Notes under the pieces: model-generated | What the model saw: the letters and a program-made list of their open reading frames with translations, nothing else | The model's database searches: none | Told to the model about the DNA's origin: nothing | In this document: piece after piece, positions 45,301-56,375 of the stretch | How the letters are laid out: every line of letters starts with the position of its first letter | How positions within the stretch are numbered: position 1 is the stretch's first letter | Program-made: the position numbers and the translations under genes | Assembly (NCBI GenBank): GCA_018287875.1 | Contig: JAGVVL010000017.1 | Coordinates: forward strand, 124,001 to 188,000 | Origin: Nigrospora sphaerica | Taxonomy: Eukaryota > Ascomycota > Sordariomycetes > Amphisphaeriales > Apiosporaceae | Direction: 5' to 3' | DNA: 64,000 nt

Positions 45301-47186
45301 TTTTTCCCTCTAGATCTTCGTGACGGTGGGAACCGACGACAAGCGGGAGTTCCTGGCGCGGACCTTCAACATCCCCGAGAACCGCATGTTCAGCTCGCGC
45401 AACACGCGCTTCGCCGACGAGATCCGGCGCGAGACGGGCGGGCGCGGCGTCGACGTGATCCTCAACTCGCTCATCGGCGAGCTGCTGGACGAGTCGTGGC
45501 GGCTCACGGCCGACGGCGGCATCATGGTGGAGATCGGCAAACGCGACATCGTCGACCGCAACACGCTGGCCATGGAGCCCTTCGACCGCAACTGCTCGTT
45601 CCGCGCCGTCGACCTGTCGTACACCAAGGAGATCAGCAACGGGCTCATCGGCGAGCTGCTGGGCGAGATCTTCGGCCTCGTGGCGGCCGGCCACGTCGGC
45701 CCCGTGCGGCCCATGACCGTCTACGGCTTCGACAAGGTGGTGCCGGCGCTGTCGTACATGCGCCGCGGCCAGCACATGGGCAAGATTGTCATCTCGAGCG
45801 GCGCCGCCGGCGACGTCGCCCTGCCCGTGCGCCCCGCCGTCGCGCGCCTCGCCCTCGACCCCGAGGCCGTCTACCTCATCGTCGGCGGCCTCAAGGGCCT
45901 CTGCGGCAGCCTCGCCGTCCACCTCGCCCGCCACGGCGCCCGCCACATCACCGTCATCAGCCGCAGCGGCACCGGCGACGACGCCTCGGCCCGCATCATC
46001 GAGAACTGCGCCGCCTGGGGCTGCGAAGTCGTCGACGCCAAGGGCGACGTCGCCGACGAGGCCTTTGTCGACGGCGTCTTCAAGGCCGCCCGCCCCCGCC
46101 GCGTCGCCGGTTTGATCCAGGGCGCCATGGCCCTTCGCGTGAGCTCCTCCCTTCCCCTCCGCCCTTCCCCCTTCCCCTTCCCCTTATCCCTTTCGTTCCT
46201 CCCTTCTCCCCCCGGTTCCCGTTACGCCGTGTCGGTTTCCAGAAAGAAAAAGGGAAAGAAAGCGAAAGCTAACACGAGACCTTCCCGTGCAGGACAAACC
46301 CTACGAGATGATGACGCACGACGACTACCACACGGCGCTGCACGCCAAGGTGGCGGGCACGTGGGCGCTGCACCGCGCGGCCGAGGCGCAGCGGGCGCCG
46401 CTCGACTTCTTCACGCTGCTCTCGAGCATCTCGGGCGTGGTGGGCAACAAGGGGCAGGCCAACTATGCGGCGGCCAACACGTTCCTCGACGCCTTTGCGC
46501 ACTGGCGGCGGGCGCGCGGGCTGGCGGCCCACTCGGTCGACCTCGGCGCCATCGAGGACGTCGGCTACGTGGCCGAGCAGGGCGGCGCGCTCGAGGCCCG
46601 CTTCGACCGGCGCCAGTGGACGCCCATCAACGAGGCCGTGCTGCGCCGCCTGCTGGGCTACTCGGTCCTGCAGCAGCAGCAGGGCGGGTTGCTGAGCGCC
46701 GCCGGCCGCGCCCAGCTCGTCTCGGGCCTCGCGTACCCGCTGGCCGCCGACGCCGGGTCGGCGCTGGCGCTGGAGCCGCGCTTCGGCTACCTGCGGGCGG
46801 GCCGCGGCGCCGGCGCGGGCGCCGACGGCGGCGCGGGCGGCGGCGACGACGCCGCGGGCGCCGACGACCCGGCGGCCGCGGGACTGCGCGAGTTCGGCGT
46901 GCTGCGGGCCTCGGGCGCCGAGGCCGGCGCCCTCGCCGGCGCCGCGCTCGGGCTCCTCCGCGCCCAGGTCACGCGCATCCTCCGCCTCGAGACGGAGATG
47001 GAGGCCGGCAAGCCCCTCATGGCCTACGGCCTCGACTCCCTCTCGGCCGTCGAGCTGCGCGGCTGGGTCCGCCACCGCATGGGCGCCGAGCTCAGCACCC
47101 TCGACATCACCAACGCCAGCTCCCTCGTCGCCCTCAGCGAGAAGCTCGTCGCCAAGCTCCCGGCCGCCGCCGCCGAGGCCAAGTAA
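39334..47186 (+). CDS. Highly reducing type I polyketide synthase (KS-AT-DH-psiMT-ER-KR-ACP)
   Basis: Eight exons (39334-39736, 39796-40225, 40309-40652, 40708-44741, 44811-45098, 45174-45248, 45314-46138, 46293-47186), all in phase, give 2,430 residues. KS: DTACSGS (Cys181), [40 protein letters not shown] (Ser641). [17 protein letters not shown] (His960) and HPAVLDGC (Asp1143); HKMGP differs from the usual HxxxG spacing. Between DH and ER, about residues 1275-1360 resemble a shrunken methyltransferase ([14 protein letters not shown] in place of the Gly-rich SAM loop), so it is probably inactive. [35 protein letters not shown] and ANYAAAN (Tyr2191). [17 protein letters not shown] (Ser2382). 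No TE, NRPS or reductase domain. Intron 1 appears to be GC-AG (gcatgt at 39737). Expected product: a reduced, unmethylated chain, released in trans. Confidence 0.95.
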
Positions 47187-47400
47187 GCCCCCACTCCTCC
47201 GCGGTCTCGTCCCCTCCCGTTGTCTCATCTCCTCCCACCGCCTCATCCTCTCCCGTGGCCTCATCTTCTCCCGCGGCCTCATCCTCTCCCGCGGCCACAT
47301 CCTCTCCCGCGGCCACATCCTCTCCCGCTGTCTCTTACTCCCCTCCCTAACCAAATTTGTACCCGCGTGTGCTGCCCGAGATGGGCGAGAAATGAGAGAT
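47187..47400. repeat. 18-bp C/T-rich minisatellite after the PKS
   Basis: From about 47,222 to 47,338, variants of ctcatcctctcccgcggc repeat about six times, starting about 35 bp after the PKS stop codon. The array probably lies in the 3' untranslated region. Confidence 0.75.
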
Positions 47401-50400
47401 GACAAATGTATTTGTTCTAGAGTATGGGATGCTACTCGTTTGTTTTACAGTATGGGACGGTATTTTCTTTGCTCTACAGTATGGAATGGTACTTTGTTTG
47501 TTTCATTAAATTGTATTTGTTTCCTTTCAATGTATGAGATGGTATTGGTTTCACTCTCCAGTACTGGTAATGGTATAGGTGCTTTACGCGAATTTCTATC
47601 AGAATTTAAGCCAGTCAATGTTCCACAAACGATCTCATGCCTATAACAAAACTTCCCAAGTGACTATTCGTCATTTATGCGGCCACTGTGTGCACACGCT
47701 TTTGCTGCCCCTGGCGGAGACGGGGGTTTTACGATGAAAAGACGTGATATTGAAGTTGCTCCCGAAATTACCAACCAGGCGATACCGATTTGTTATCGGA
47801 AACAGTCCGTGGTAGAGGGCTAGTGGCCATGATGTTGCAATCTGCTTGTGATCGCTATTTGTCATTGATGGAACTTCCCGCAACAGCACTCAAGGCAACT
47901 AAGCGCACGAAACCTAGAGCCACACTCTAAAGCTTGCAATCCTTAATGCGATACCTTCTCTGCTCCTATTCTATCATGGCGAGATAGGTTTTGTAACTTT
48001 AACGTTACCTTGCTTAACCATTGTGATATTCTAACGTCCTTATTGTTCGATACCGGAAGATCGTAGGTCATTTGCTCCTGATCACCTCTGACGATGGCTT
48101 CCTATATTAGCTGAAGTTTCTTCCATGTTCTGATATGTGAAGCCTGATGGTACTCTGTGTGGAGGAGGGACTATTTGGAGTGGTACTTGGTGAGCTGAGC
48201 AGCCTTTTCAGAAAATCGTATGGCTTGCGTCCCTGTGATAGGCAGGGGGCCGTCGAGTACTTGAGGCAGAGCGCCAGCTGCAATGCTGTTGCCCGCACGA
48301 GCAAGCAAAGCAGTTGTGGGTGTGACATATCAGAAGCCGGTACTATTAACAATCTGCTCCGCCTTCTAACAATAACTGGCGCTGCCCTACGAGCTCGTCG
48401 TCATACTCCTTGGCTCGCTGTGTGCCTTTATCTAGACTCCAGCATGCCCTTCGTTTCTTGGTGGCGTTAGAAGGCTTCCCTTTGGGGGGGAGGGTGGTTT
48501 CTCCGTTGGACGCCCTCAGCAGCCGGCAAGTGCTCTGGCTGCCGCAGCCCGTTAGTATTCCAGCGTTTTTTGATTCTCTGATTGGGCGGCTACCTGCCAT
48601 ACCCTTTGCCGCAGACTCATGTAGCAGAGATCTATGCAACACGAGCAGAGAAGTAGGCAAGGCTGGATCGGATCTAGGGCCGCTGGAGTGTGTGTCGCTG
48701 GTCGCTGTCTCGCAGAACACTAACCGGCCTTCAGCTAACCTTCCAGCGTAGGGTCGAGCGATACGATGAAGAAGGTTACGTAGTCATTACCGGCAGGAGA
48801 CCATGCTACGGACAGAGGGGTTCAGCCTTTACCAGCAGGCATAAATAGAAAGCACGGCGGCAGTTGGGATAGCAGGCTGCGTCGTTGCCTCCTCTCAAGC
48901 AGATGGGAGGGCAGCGCGTGGCCGTGGATGGGTTTGGTTGCCCGAGACCGCCGGCTGCAAGGGCAGGCCTACGGGAAGGAGATACAAGGTTCCATATATG
49001 CCAAAATATACGTCTTCTGGTGGCCTCAAGCCCAGGCGCAGGATGCCGTCGGACACAGTAGCGAGGATTCCAGGCCGATTTGACCGGCTAAACACATGCT
49101 TAAGGGACACTCAACGTTGATGGGACGCTATCTCTAGCTAGAAGCCCTTTGTATTCCATTCCCGCCTTGCGAATTTAAGCATGGCTCTTCCAGGCGTTCT
49201 TATCGTACTAACATGTATTAACCAGTTTCGCGCTACGAGTTATGCGGCCATGGCACGCCCAGGCTGCAAGCTCTTTGTTAACGAGTCCCGCTGGCGATGA
49301 AGTATACGGCCCGTGTGTTCTTGTCACGCCAATGGCCAAGCCGTCTACAGGTCTGAGGTCGTTCTCTGGGTTGCTATCATGCTAGTGTTTGCCACCTTGA
49401 CCTTGATGGCCACGTAGTTGTGTCTTCCTAGTGTGGCATGATGACGCTAGGATATAAACAGGGAGAATGCGGTCTTCTAACATTTATAACTACCCAAACA
49501 TCATGCTGATAGAAACTGCGACGACACGGCGACGGCTGAAATCAAGTTATCCTATACGTTGGGCACCAAGATTGCAGCTTACAAAACCCATAAACTGACG
49601 GCCAGATGACTTTCCCTGAGGTATGGAAGACCATCGCTCAATGAAAATGGCCCGACTATAACGGGCTCTGGCGAGCAAGTTATAGACGATTCTTGGAACC
49701 ACATGAAATTACAGGCGTATCCCTGAACCAACCCAAGCATATCTACGATATGGATTTGCCTGCTTCGAAGGCGAGCATTTACGCCTCACCTTCTTCCAGG
49801 AAGGGCCCAAACCTCCTCTTTAAGACGTCTAAGACGGCGACACGAACCTGGCATTGTGTAAGCCCTCGAAGGCGCGACACATATTCTACATGGCCGGGGG
49901 ATATTCTGTTGCGCGATGTATGGATGTCGAGGTCGACCTGATGATGGAAACGGCCACGACGACTAAAGTAGGCGTAGACCGCTTGCCCCTGAGGACTGTG
50001 CGCCGGGCCCCGAGAATAGCCTACTTTGACCAGTTTGTTCATTGCTTCGGTCGGTATTGGTGTGCCTCGATGCAGTTCCGGCATACGTCGAGATTGGGAT
50101 CGAGATACTTTTGCTCCGCTGGGAACCCATTGGTGCAGGAGGCGATTCGATGAGCTGCGTGAGAACGAGGCTGCTGTGTGGGTGGGTTTGGTGCCCCAAG
50201 ATAGAACAGTCCGTGTAGCCGCCGGTGCGATTGGATAAACTGTATTTAGGCTCATGTTGGGGTGTGCTGGCCTGCGTGGCGCCACTGAACTACAGGGCTG
50301 GTAGCGAGGCGCAAGTGCCACACCCGCTGGCTTGAGCGCCCGCCCAGGCCGAATGAACGACGAATAGTTATTATCATCCTTTAGCGAGCTCACATTGGCC

Positions 50401-51000
50401 GACTATCACTGGAGATTTAGGACATCGGGCTGTTACAAGACTCCATAGAGCTGCCTAATAGCGTGTTTATCTAGTGGTGTTTCTGGTGTTCAGCCACTAG
50501 CGAGGAGTTGGGGGTCTCTAACAATCGGGGAGAAGTGGTCCTCCCTAGAGAGAGGCGATCACCAGCATTTGTCCACGAATGGGTTCTTTTCAGCTTGATA
50601 CAATAGGTTTTTCCTCAGCAATCAAGGCTGCAAACATACACGTATACGAAAATTAAAGCGTCGGCTTGCTTTCGTGTCACGGCGTTATGCTTGAACATGT
50701 GTAGCGTATCGTCGTATGGCCGCTTCAAGTGCATGCGGTGTGGCGATCAGGGTCATCAATGTTCGAATGTAACGCAAGGGCAATTAGTAAGTTCTCTATT
50801 CATGTCTCGTCACGTTGGGTCATGGCCCAACGACTTCAAGCGAAAGCCGACATGGGAATCACGGAATATGTGTTTTGCTTTATGGCCACATCCACTGCAG
50901 GCCACTGGCTGCCACTTCGGTTCATCAACCAGCATCCATTACGGCCGGTCCATGACGGCAATGCCGCGCTCCCCGCCAACAAGGGGAGGGTCCTACCGGC
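47401..51000. other. 3.6 kb without a recognisable gene
   Basis: At 47,420-47,580 a roughly 34-35-bp unit containing cagtatgggacggtatt recurs imperfectly about four times. Beyond that, frames up to about 204 codons (minus, 50393-49779) have no motif, and the sequence looks like decayed intergenic or old transposon DNA. No tRNA or terminal repeats found. Confidence 0.4.
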
Positions 51001-51901
51001 CTAGGTCTTCTTTATGCTGGCGCCGCCGTCGACGGTGATTTCCTGGCCGGTGACGAAGCCGGCGTTGACGAGGTACTCGACGGCGTCGGCGATGTCGGAG
51101 GGGCGGCCGGCGCGGTTGGAAGCGTGGTCATCGATGTCCTTCTGCTCGTTCTGCTCGGCCCAGGTCTGGCCCTGCTCGTCGCCGGTGCGCGACTCGTGGG
51201 CCACCTTGACACGGCCTGGCGCTACGAGGTTGACGCGCACCCCCCACGGCTGCAGGCTGATGGCCATGCTGTGCGCGAGCCCGCGCAGGCCCGCCTTGCT
51301 CGATGCATAGCCCTCCTGGTTCGGGTCGCTGCGCGTCGCCCGGAACGAGCCCACGTGTACGATGCAGGGCCCCGCGCACGAGTCGGCCCCGTGCTGTGCC
51401 TCGGCCGCCTTATGCTGCTGCATAAAGGGCAAACACGCCTGCGACATGGCAAAGGGCGCCGTCAGGTTGGTTTCGATGTAGCTGGACCGCCTTGACTTAG
51501 TACGGGGTCCCTTGACAGTAGCGAACCGCGGGACGGAAAAGAGGGGAGACCTACGCTTGCCATTCCTGCATCGTATCCTTGTCGACCATGGTCTTGCCCT
51601 CACTCCAGGTCGGCGTGGCAATGCCGCCATTGTTGACGAGAACCTCGATGCGGCCGCCCAGGAAGTCGGCGGCCTCCTTGACACGATCGCGGATCTCGTC
51701 GACGGAGCGCAGGTTGCAGACGGCCGAGGCCACCTTGTGGTCGTCGTAGTACGACTTCAGGTGCGTCTGGGTCGTGTGCGTGAGCTCAGCCTCGTCGATG
51801 TCGAGGATGTAGACGCGGTAGCCGCGCTCGAGGAAGCGGCGGGCGATGCAGCGGCCAATACCGCGCGCCCCGCCGCTGATCAGCGCTGTCTTTTTGTCCA
51901 T
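51001..51901 (-). CDS. FabG-like short-chain dehydrogenase/reductase
   Basis: Two exons, 51901-51555 and 51481-51001, give 275 residues; the intron uses gtaggt...tccag and joins EWQA to YIETN. The classical SDR layout is complete: ALISGGARGIGRCIARRF, LDIDEAEL (NAD(P) specificity region with acidic residues, suggesting NAD), VLVNNGGIA (one Ala-to-Gly change in NNAG), VHVGSF (Ser161), YASSK (Tyr174, Lys178), and the C-terminal TGQEITVDGGASI. It resembles 3-oxoacyl-ACP reductase/glucose dehydrogenase-type SDRs. It lies 3.8 kb beyond the PKS across repetitive DNA and 4.5 kb from the next gene. It could therefore be the distal cluster gene or an unrelated housekeeping-type reductase. Confidence 0.9.
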
Positions 51902-54900
51902 GGCGAGCTGAGTAGGGAGGAAGGGGAGCCTAGACGCGCCATTGCGCCCGAGAATGTCGCGCCGTGATATAGGTGGGTTTGGTCGTGGCCGCTCGACTGT
52001 GACGTACTGGTGAGCCTTCGAGACGTCATGCGCTGCAGCTCCGCTCTCTGCACGAGGCCGAGGGAGAGATATAGGTAACACGGGGAAGGTGAAGGGCGAG
52101 ATGGGGTCTTTGTCGACGGAGGAAACGGTCCTCTTCTCCACCCATACCTGATCGGATCGACCAGGAGATCCCAGGTCTCCACCATCGGAAGGCAGCGTTG
52201 CATCGGGCTTTTTTCGGTCCCCATGCCCTTTGCTGCTGGGCAATGTGTTCAGGGGAATTGAATTGATTGCAGATGGCAGAATGAAGGACTCGTGCCGTAA
52301 ATAAGCTGAGGAACCGTGTTCGGGAACGCCCCTTCTCTGCTGGGTCTGGCGCCTGTCAATGACAAGAACGAGGCGCCAGCCGCTTCTACGATGTACACTG
52401 ACGAATCCGACAGAAACGAAAGATTGTTACGCTTATGCAGACCGGAAGACGAGAGCCAAAGCAGCGGGCCAAGGGACTGACAGCCCTCCCAGCTAGGCAA
52501 GCTGTTGACTGCTTTCAGACAAAAAGACCTCACTTGGCTAGTTAACATGTCGTGGCTCGCTCGGTCCTGCGTAAGCGCCGAAGACTCGTCTACACATACT
52601 ACTACATGTATGTAGGTACCTAGGTACTCATACATCTCAAGCCCCGTGGGCTATTTTTAAGAGTCCGGCGTGGTGGTAAAGGGTACCGCCAAGGCCAGAG
52701 CTTCTTTGCACTAGCGCACTTGTAAGGCTCTGGAGCGTTCAACAAAGCTTGGCTCACCCACGCAACGACACTCTGGCACTCGCCCACCGCGCGGCATGGA
52801 TGGTTAAAAAACACATACAGGGGGCGGACCAAGTGGAGAGGCTCGGATTGGAGATACGGGGCTATTAAGGTCTGCAGGACGGACGAGATGTCGCTCTGGC
52901 CTCGGAGAGTGGGAGAGGACCCTGGAGCGTGCAGCGTACGGAATTCTCCCATTGGGAGCAGGGGAATCCTCCCCACGTCCAAAGGGCCAGGCTGCCCATC
53001 AGCCAATTCGACCGTCATCCTGGTGCTGGAGGGCGCTTATTTATCCGCTGTTCAGGTCCAACATGGTCAGACCCGACTGTTGATCGACGGACGGGCGGAA
53101 GGGGAGTGACTTGTCAGCCGGTTTAGCTCCGGTGGCCGGGTGCGATGAGATGCAGCGCTCCCTGCGACGCTCGGTACGCCCAAAAAGAGGCACGGCCGGC
53201 TGGGTGGTCGAAGGGAGGAGGGCGAGGAGGAAGGGATGGGCATCGGATGGATGGGGGGTCCATAGTTTTTGCAAGCCGAGGAACGGAAGCCCGAAGCTAC
53301 TCCGTCAACTCGACGGTGATTGCGATGGCGGCCAGCCAATCCATCCCTGGCTCTCCTCAGCATGTGGATGGAGGCACCGAAGCGGACAGCAGCCGCGCCA
53401 CGTTTCCTTGACTTCTGGGGGGTTAGCGAATCCCCGAGCGCAGATGCCGTAACAACTGGTTGGCCAGGTGCCGGCGCCCCACCATGGCCGAGCCACAGCC
53501 GAAGGCAGAGCAGGATACTATTTACTGACCTTGGCAGGGCTTGTTAGAGAAGCCTTCGATGGGCAAGATTGATGATCGATGGATCGATTGCTGGTCAATC
53601 CTGCTAGTGCGGTTCCGTATACTGTTGCGGGTGCCCGATGATGGCTACGATGAAGACGGAGAAAGGGCTGCTCTGGACGGATGCATCTGGAGGTCAGAAG
53701 CGCGTTCAATCGCATTCCCCCTCACAGTGGGCAGCAGAGGCACGGAGCCCCTGATGGCGTCCCTAGCTCCCGCTGGAAACGATGCATATCTAAATCGGGA
53801 GAGACAGCGAGACAAAGAGCCAGGGGGGCGCTTCCAATGGAAGCTAGGGCGGGCACGCACGCACACGAGACAGCCCGGCAGTCCAAAGTGTCGATCGCCG
53901 TCTGTGTATACTCGGCGGACGATTGGTCAGCTAGCGAACGGGTGGGCGGGGCAGGGATTCCAGAAGGTGGAGGCCGAATTTGTACGGAGTACGCGATGTA
54001 TAGCTGGACGCCCGGAGTTGGTATGGCGGGTGTCTCGAATGACGCACGCGGCCACTCGCGCAGACGACGACGACATGTCGTTCCCAGTGCCTACCTATAC
54101 CACGCGCCGGATGGGCGTCTGTTTGCCGGTATGGGATGCGAACGTCCTCTTCTTTGGCTTGCGATCGGGAGGGTCTACATAACGGCGCCCGCAACTGTTC
54201 GTGTGGCGGTGGCTTTGCTTTTGGGTGGTGGTTGCATTCACTATCCATCCCACCACCCACCACTTCTTGATCCATCCATCCATTGCATCCGTCGCCGGTC
54301 TGATCCTCACCATCTCGAGTTGCCAAGGCTGCAGTGAATGCACAGTCCTTCCCTCCACCGTACCCGTTCACTGCCTCTGGCAACGGGTCGGACGGACTGA
54401 CAGCCTGCCTCACTGGCCCATACCTCGGTCCTGACGGCGCTGCGTGGCCGATTCAACAGTTGGCCTGCCGGATCGTGAATGAGGCTCACGAGGACAACCA
54501 AGGGGGGCTTCCCTGCCCGCTGGACTCATTTAGTCTCGCCGCCTCCCGCCCAAGACCCGGATCCCACTGCCCCTCCATCATCCTCGCTAGCCAGCCCTAC
54601 CAGACCCTGCCAATCCGTCCATCCGGGACCTGTACCCGGTACCAGGATCGTCTCCATTGCTGACACTGCCTTCGCTCGCGTGCCGTGATCGGTTACAACA
54701 TACCTGCGCCCACCATTCACGCCTACGCCGTCCCATACTATCTACCTACCTAGCTTCACCGGTGGACGCGGACAAACCGAGAGGGGATGAGGGAGGGAGA
54801 CACCTTGAATAGACTGGGCTGATGCTTTTGCTTACGCTATCCGGCAACCCACACAGCAACCAAGGCGCAACGCAGCAGAGGCTCTCCCAGCGCAGCTGAG

Positions 54901-56375
54901 GAACCAAAAACGGTACCGTGTCCCAGCCACACACGCAACCCACCCGCCCAGTCATTCGCTGCTTGGGCAACACTTTTCCTTCACCCACCCGCCATCCATA
55001 CATGGCAGTGTCCATCATTGGCAGATTCCGGTAACCAGTCGAAACTTGTCTGCCTGCTGGGCTGTCTATTTTGTTGCAATCCTACAGCACGGGCACATCC
55101 ACCCATTCCTTCGTACCTCGAGCCAGCCATCCACCCGCAATCCGTCCATTCCTCCATCGTGAGGCCTTCTCGATCTAGTTCTCCAGGTTGCGTCTCGCCT
55201 ACCCGTCCCGCCCCACCCCCCACCACAAAATTGGTTCCCACTCCGGACGGCTCAAACGAACACGCTTCCCCGCCGTCCGTCACCATCAGCGCATGCGCTA
55301 GGGCTGTCCACATATTGTGCTTTCGGCAAGCTCTCGGATTGGCTGGCAGTTGGGGTGTTTTTTTGCCCCCCTCCTTGATCGGCTTATTGATATTTTTTTT
55401 CTTCTTCTTCTCCGGCCTTCCACTGCTGGGTCTGTCCTGGAGTCGGAGGTCGCAAACGATTCGCGCGAGCAAGTACCTCTCTACCTGCCCTAGCCTGCCG
55501 CTTGCAGGCAGAGAGCAAATCCAAGCGTGCCAGTGTGCCAGTGTTGTGTGCCCGCACGCGACCAGTCAGACAAGCAGCTCCGGCACCAGCACCAGCAGGC
55601 CAACCCACCCATTGGACCGGACACCCAGGGAGACAGAAAGCCGGCCCTAGATCGCTACTCAGCACCTAACACCGACGCCCGAACCAGCGCGTTCCGTCTT
55701 TCCATCCCGGACGAGCAGGACTTCGGTCAAGTACCAAATAGCACACGCGCGCCGCGTTGTGCAGGTGCTGGCCGCTTTCCCTGCCCCTCTCTCGCTCACC
55801 CAAGATAGCCCAAGACCGACACCATCGCCATCATCCCGCTCAATCCTCCTTCCCCCACTAGGCCCGTCGACAAACGCCCCCCATCGGCCACACCGACCAC
55901 CAGCAGCAGTATTACCAACCAGCCGAGGCACCATCAGCAGCAGCGGTGCTCGTCATTGATTGCCTCGTCATCCACTACAGTTGCGTCTGCGGGTGTGTGG
56001 CTCTCCAAACTAAGGAAAGGATAGTAGCTGCCTGGCCAGTGCCCTCCAATCCCGAAAGGTGCCGGGTCGTCAGCTGCAGCCTGTGAAATCATTCCTCTAC
56101 CTGGCGGTACTTAGCGCGCGCGCGCGCAGGCAGTCGGTCGTCAGTTGAACCCCGGGCAGGCGAAAACCAGCGCTAGCGTCAAGCCAAGTCTTGCGGTCCA
56201 GTCCAGCTCCCGACCCATTCGAAGCTGTCGACCCACGCCAGTGTGCGTGTGTGTGTCAGTGTGTCTCCATCCGAGGACCCCTCAGCCCGGGAAATCTTTC
56301 TCAATCCTCCTTCCCAACCGCAACGACATCATCCGCACTGATCACGACGACATCCTCCCTCGTCCGCCTCCCAAC
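51902..56375. other. 4.5 kb gene-free leader region
   Basis: No convincing coding frame. The stretch contains atgg/ccat-rich microsatellite patches (for example near 53,230 and 54,260), a T/C-rich tract near 55,390, and (gcgcgc) near 56,118. The last roughly 1.2 kb before 56376 is CT/CA-rich and probably includes the 5' untranslated region of the BTB gene. Confidence 0.45.
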
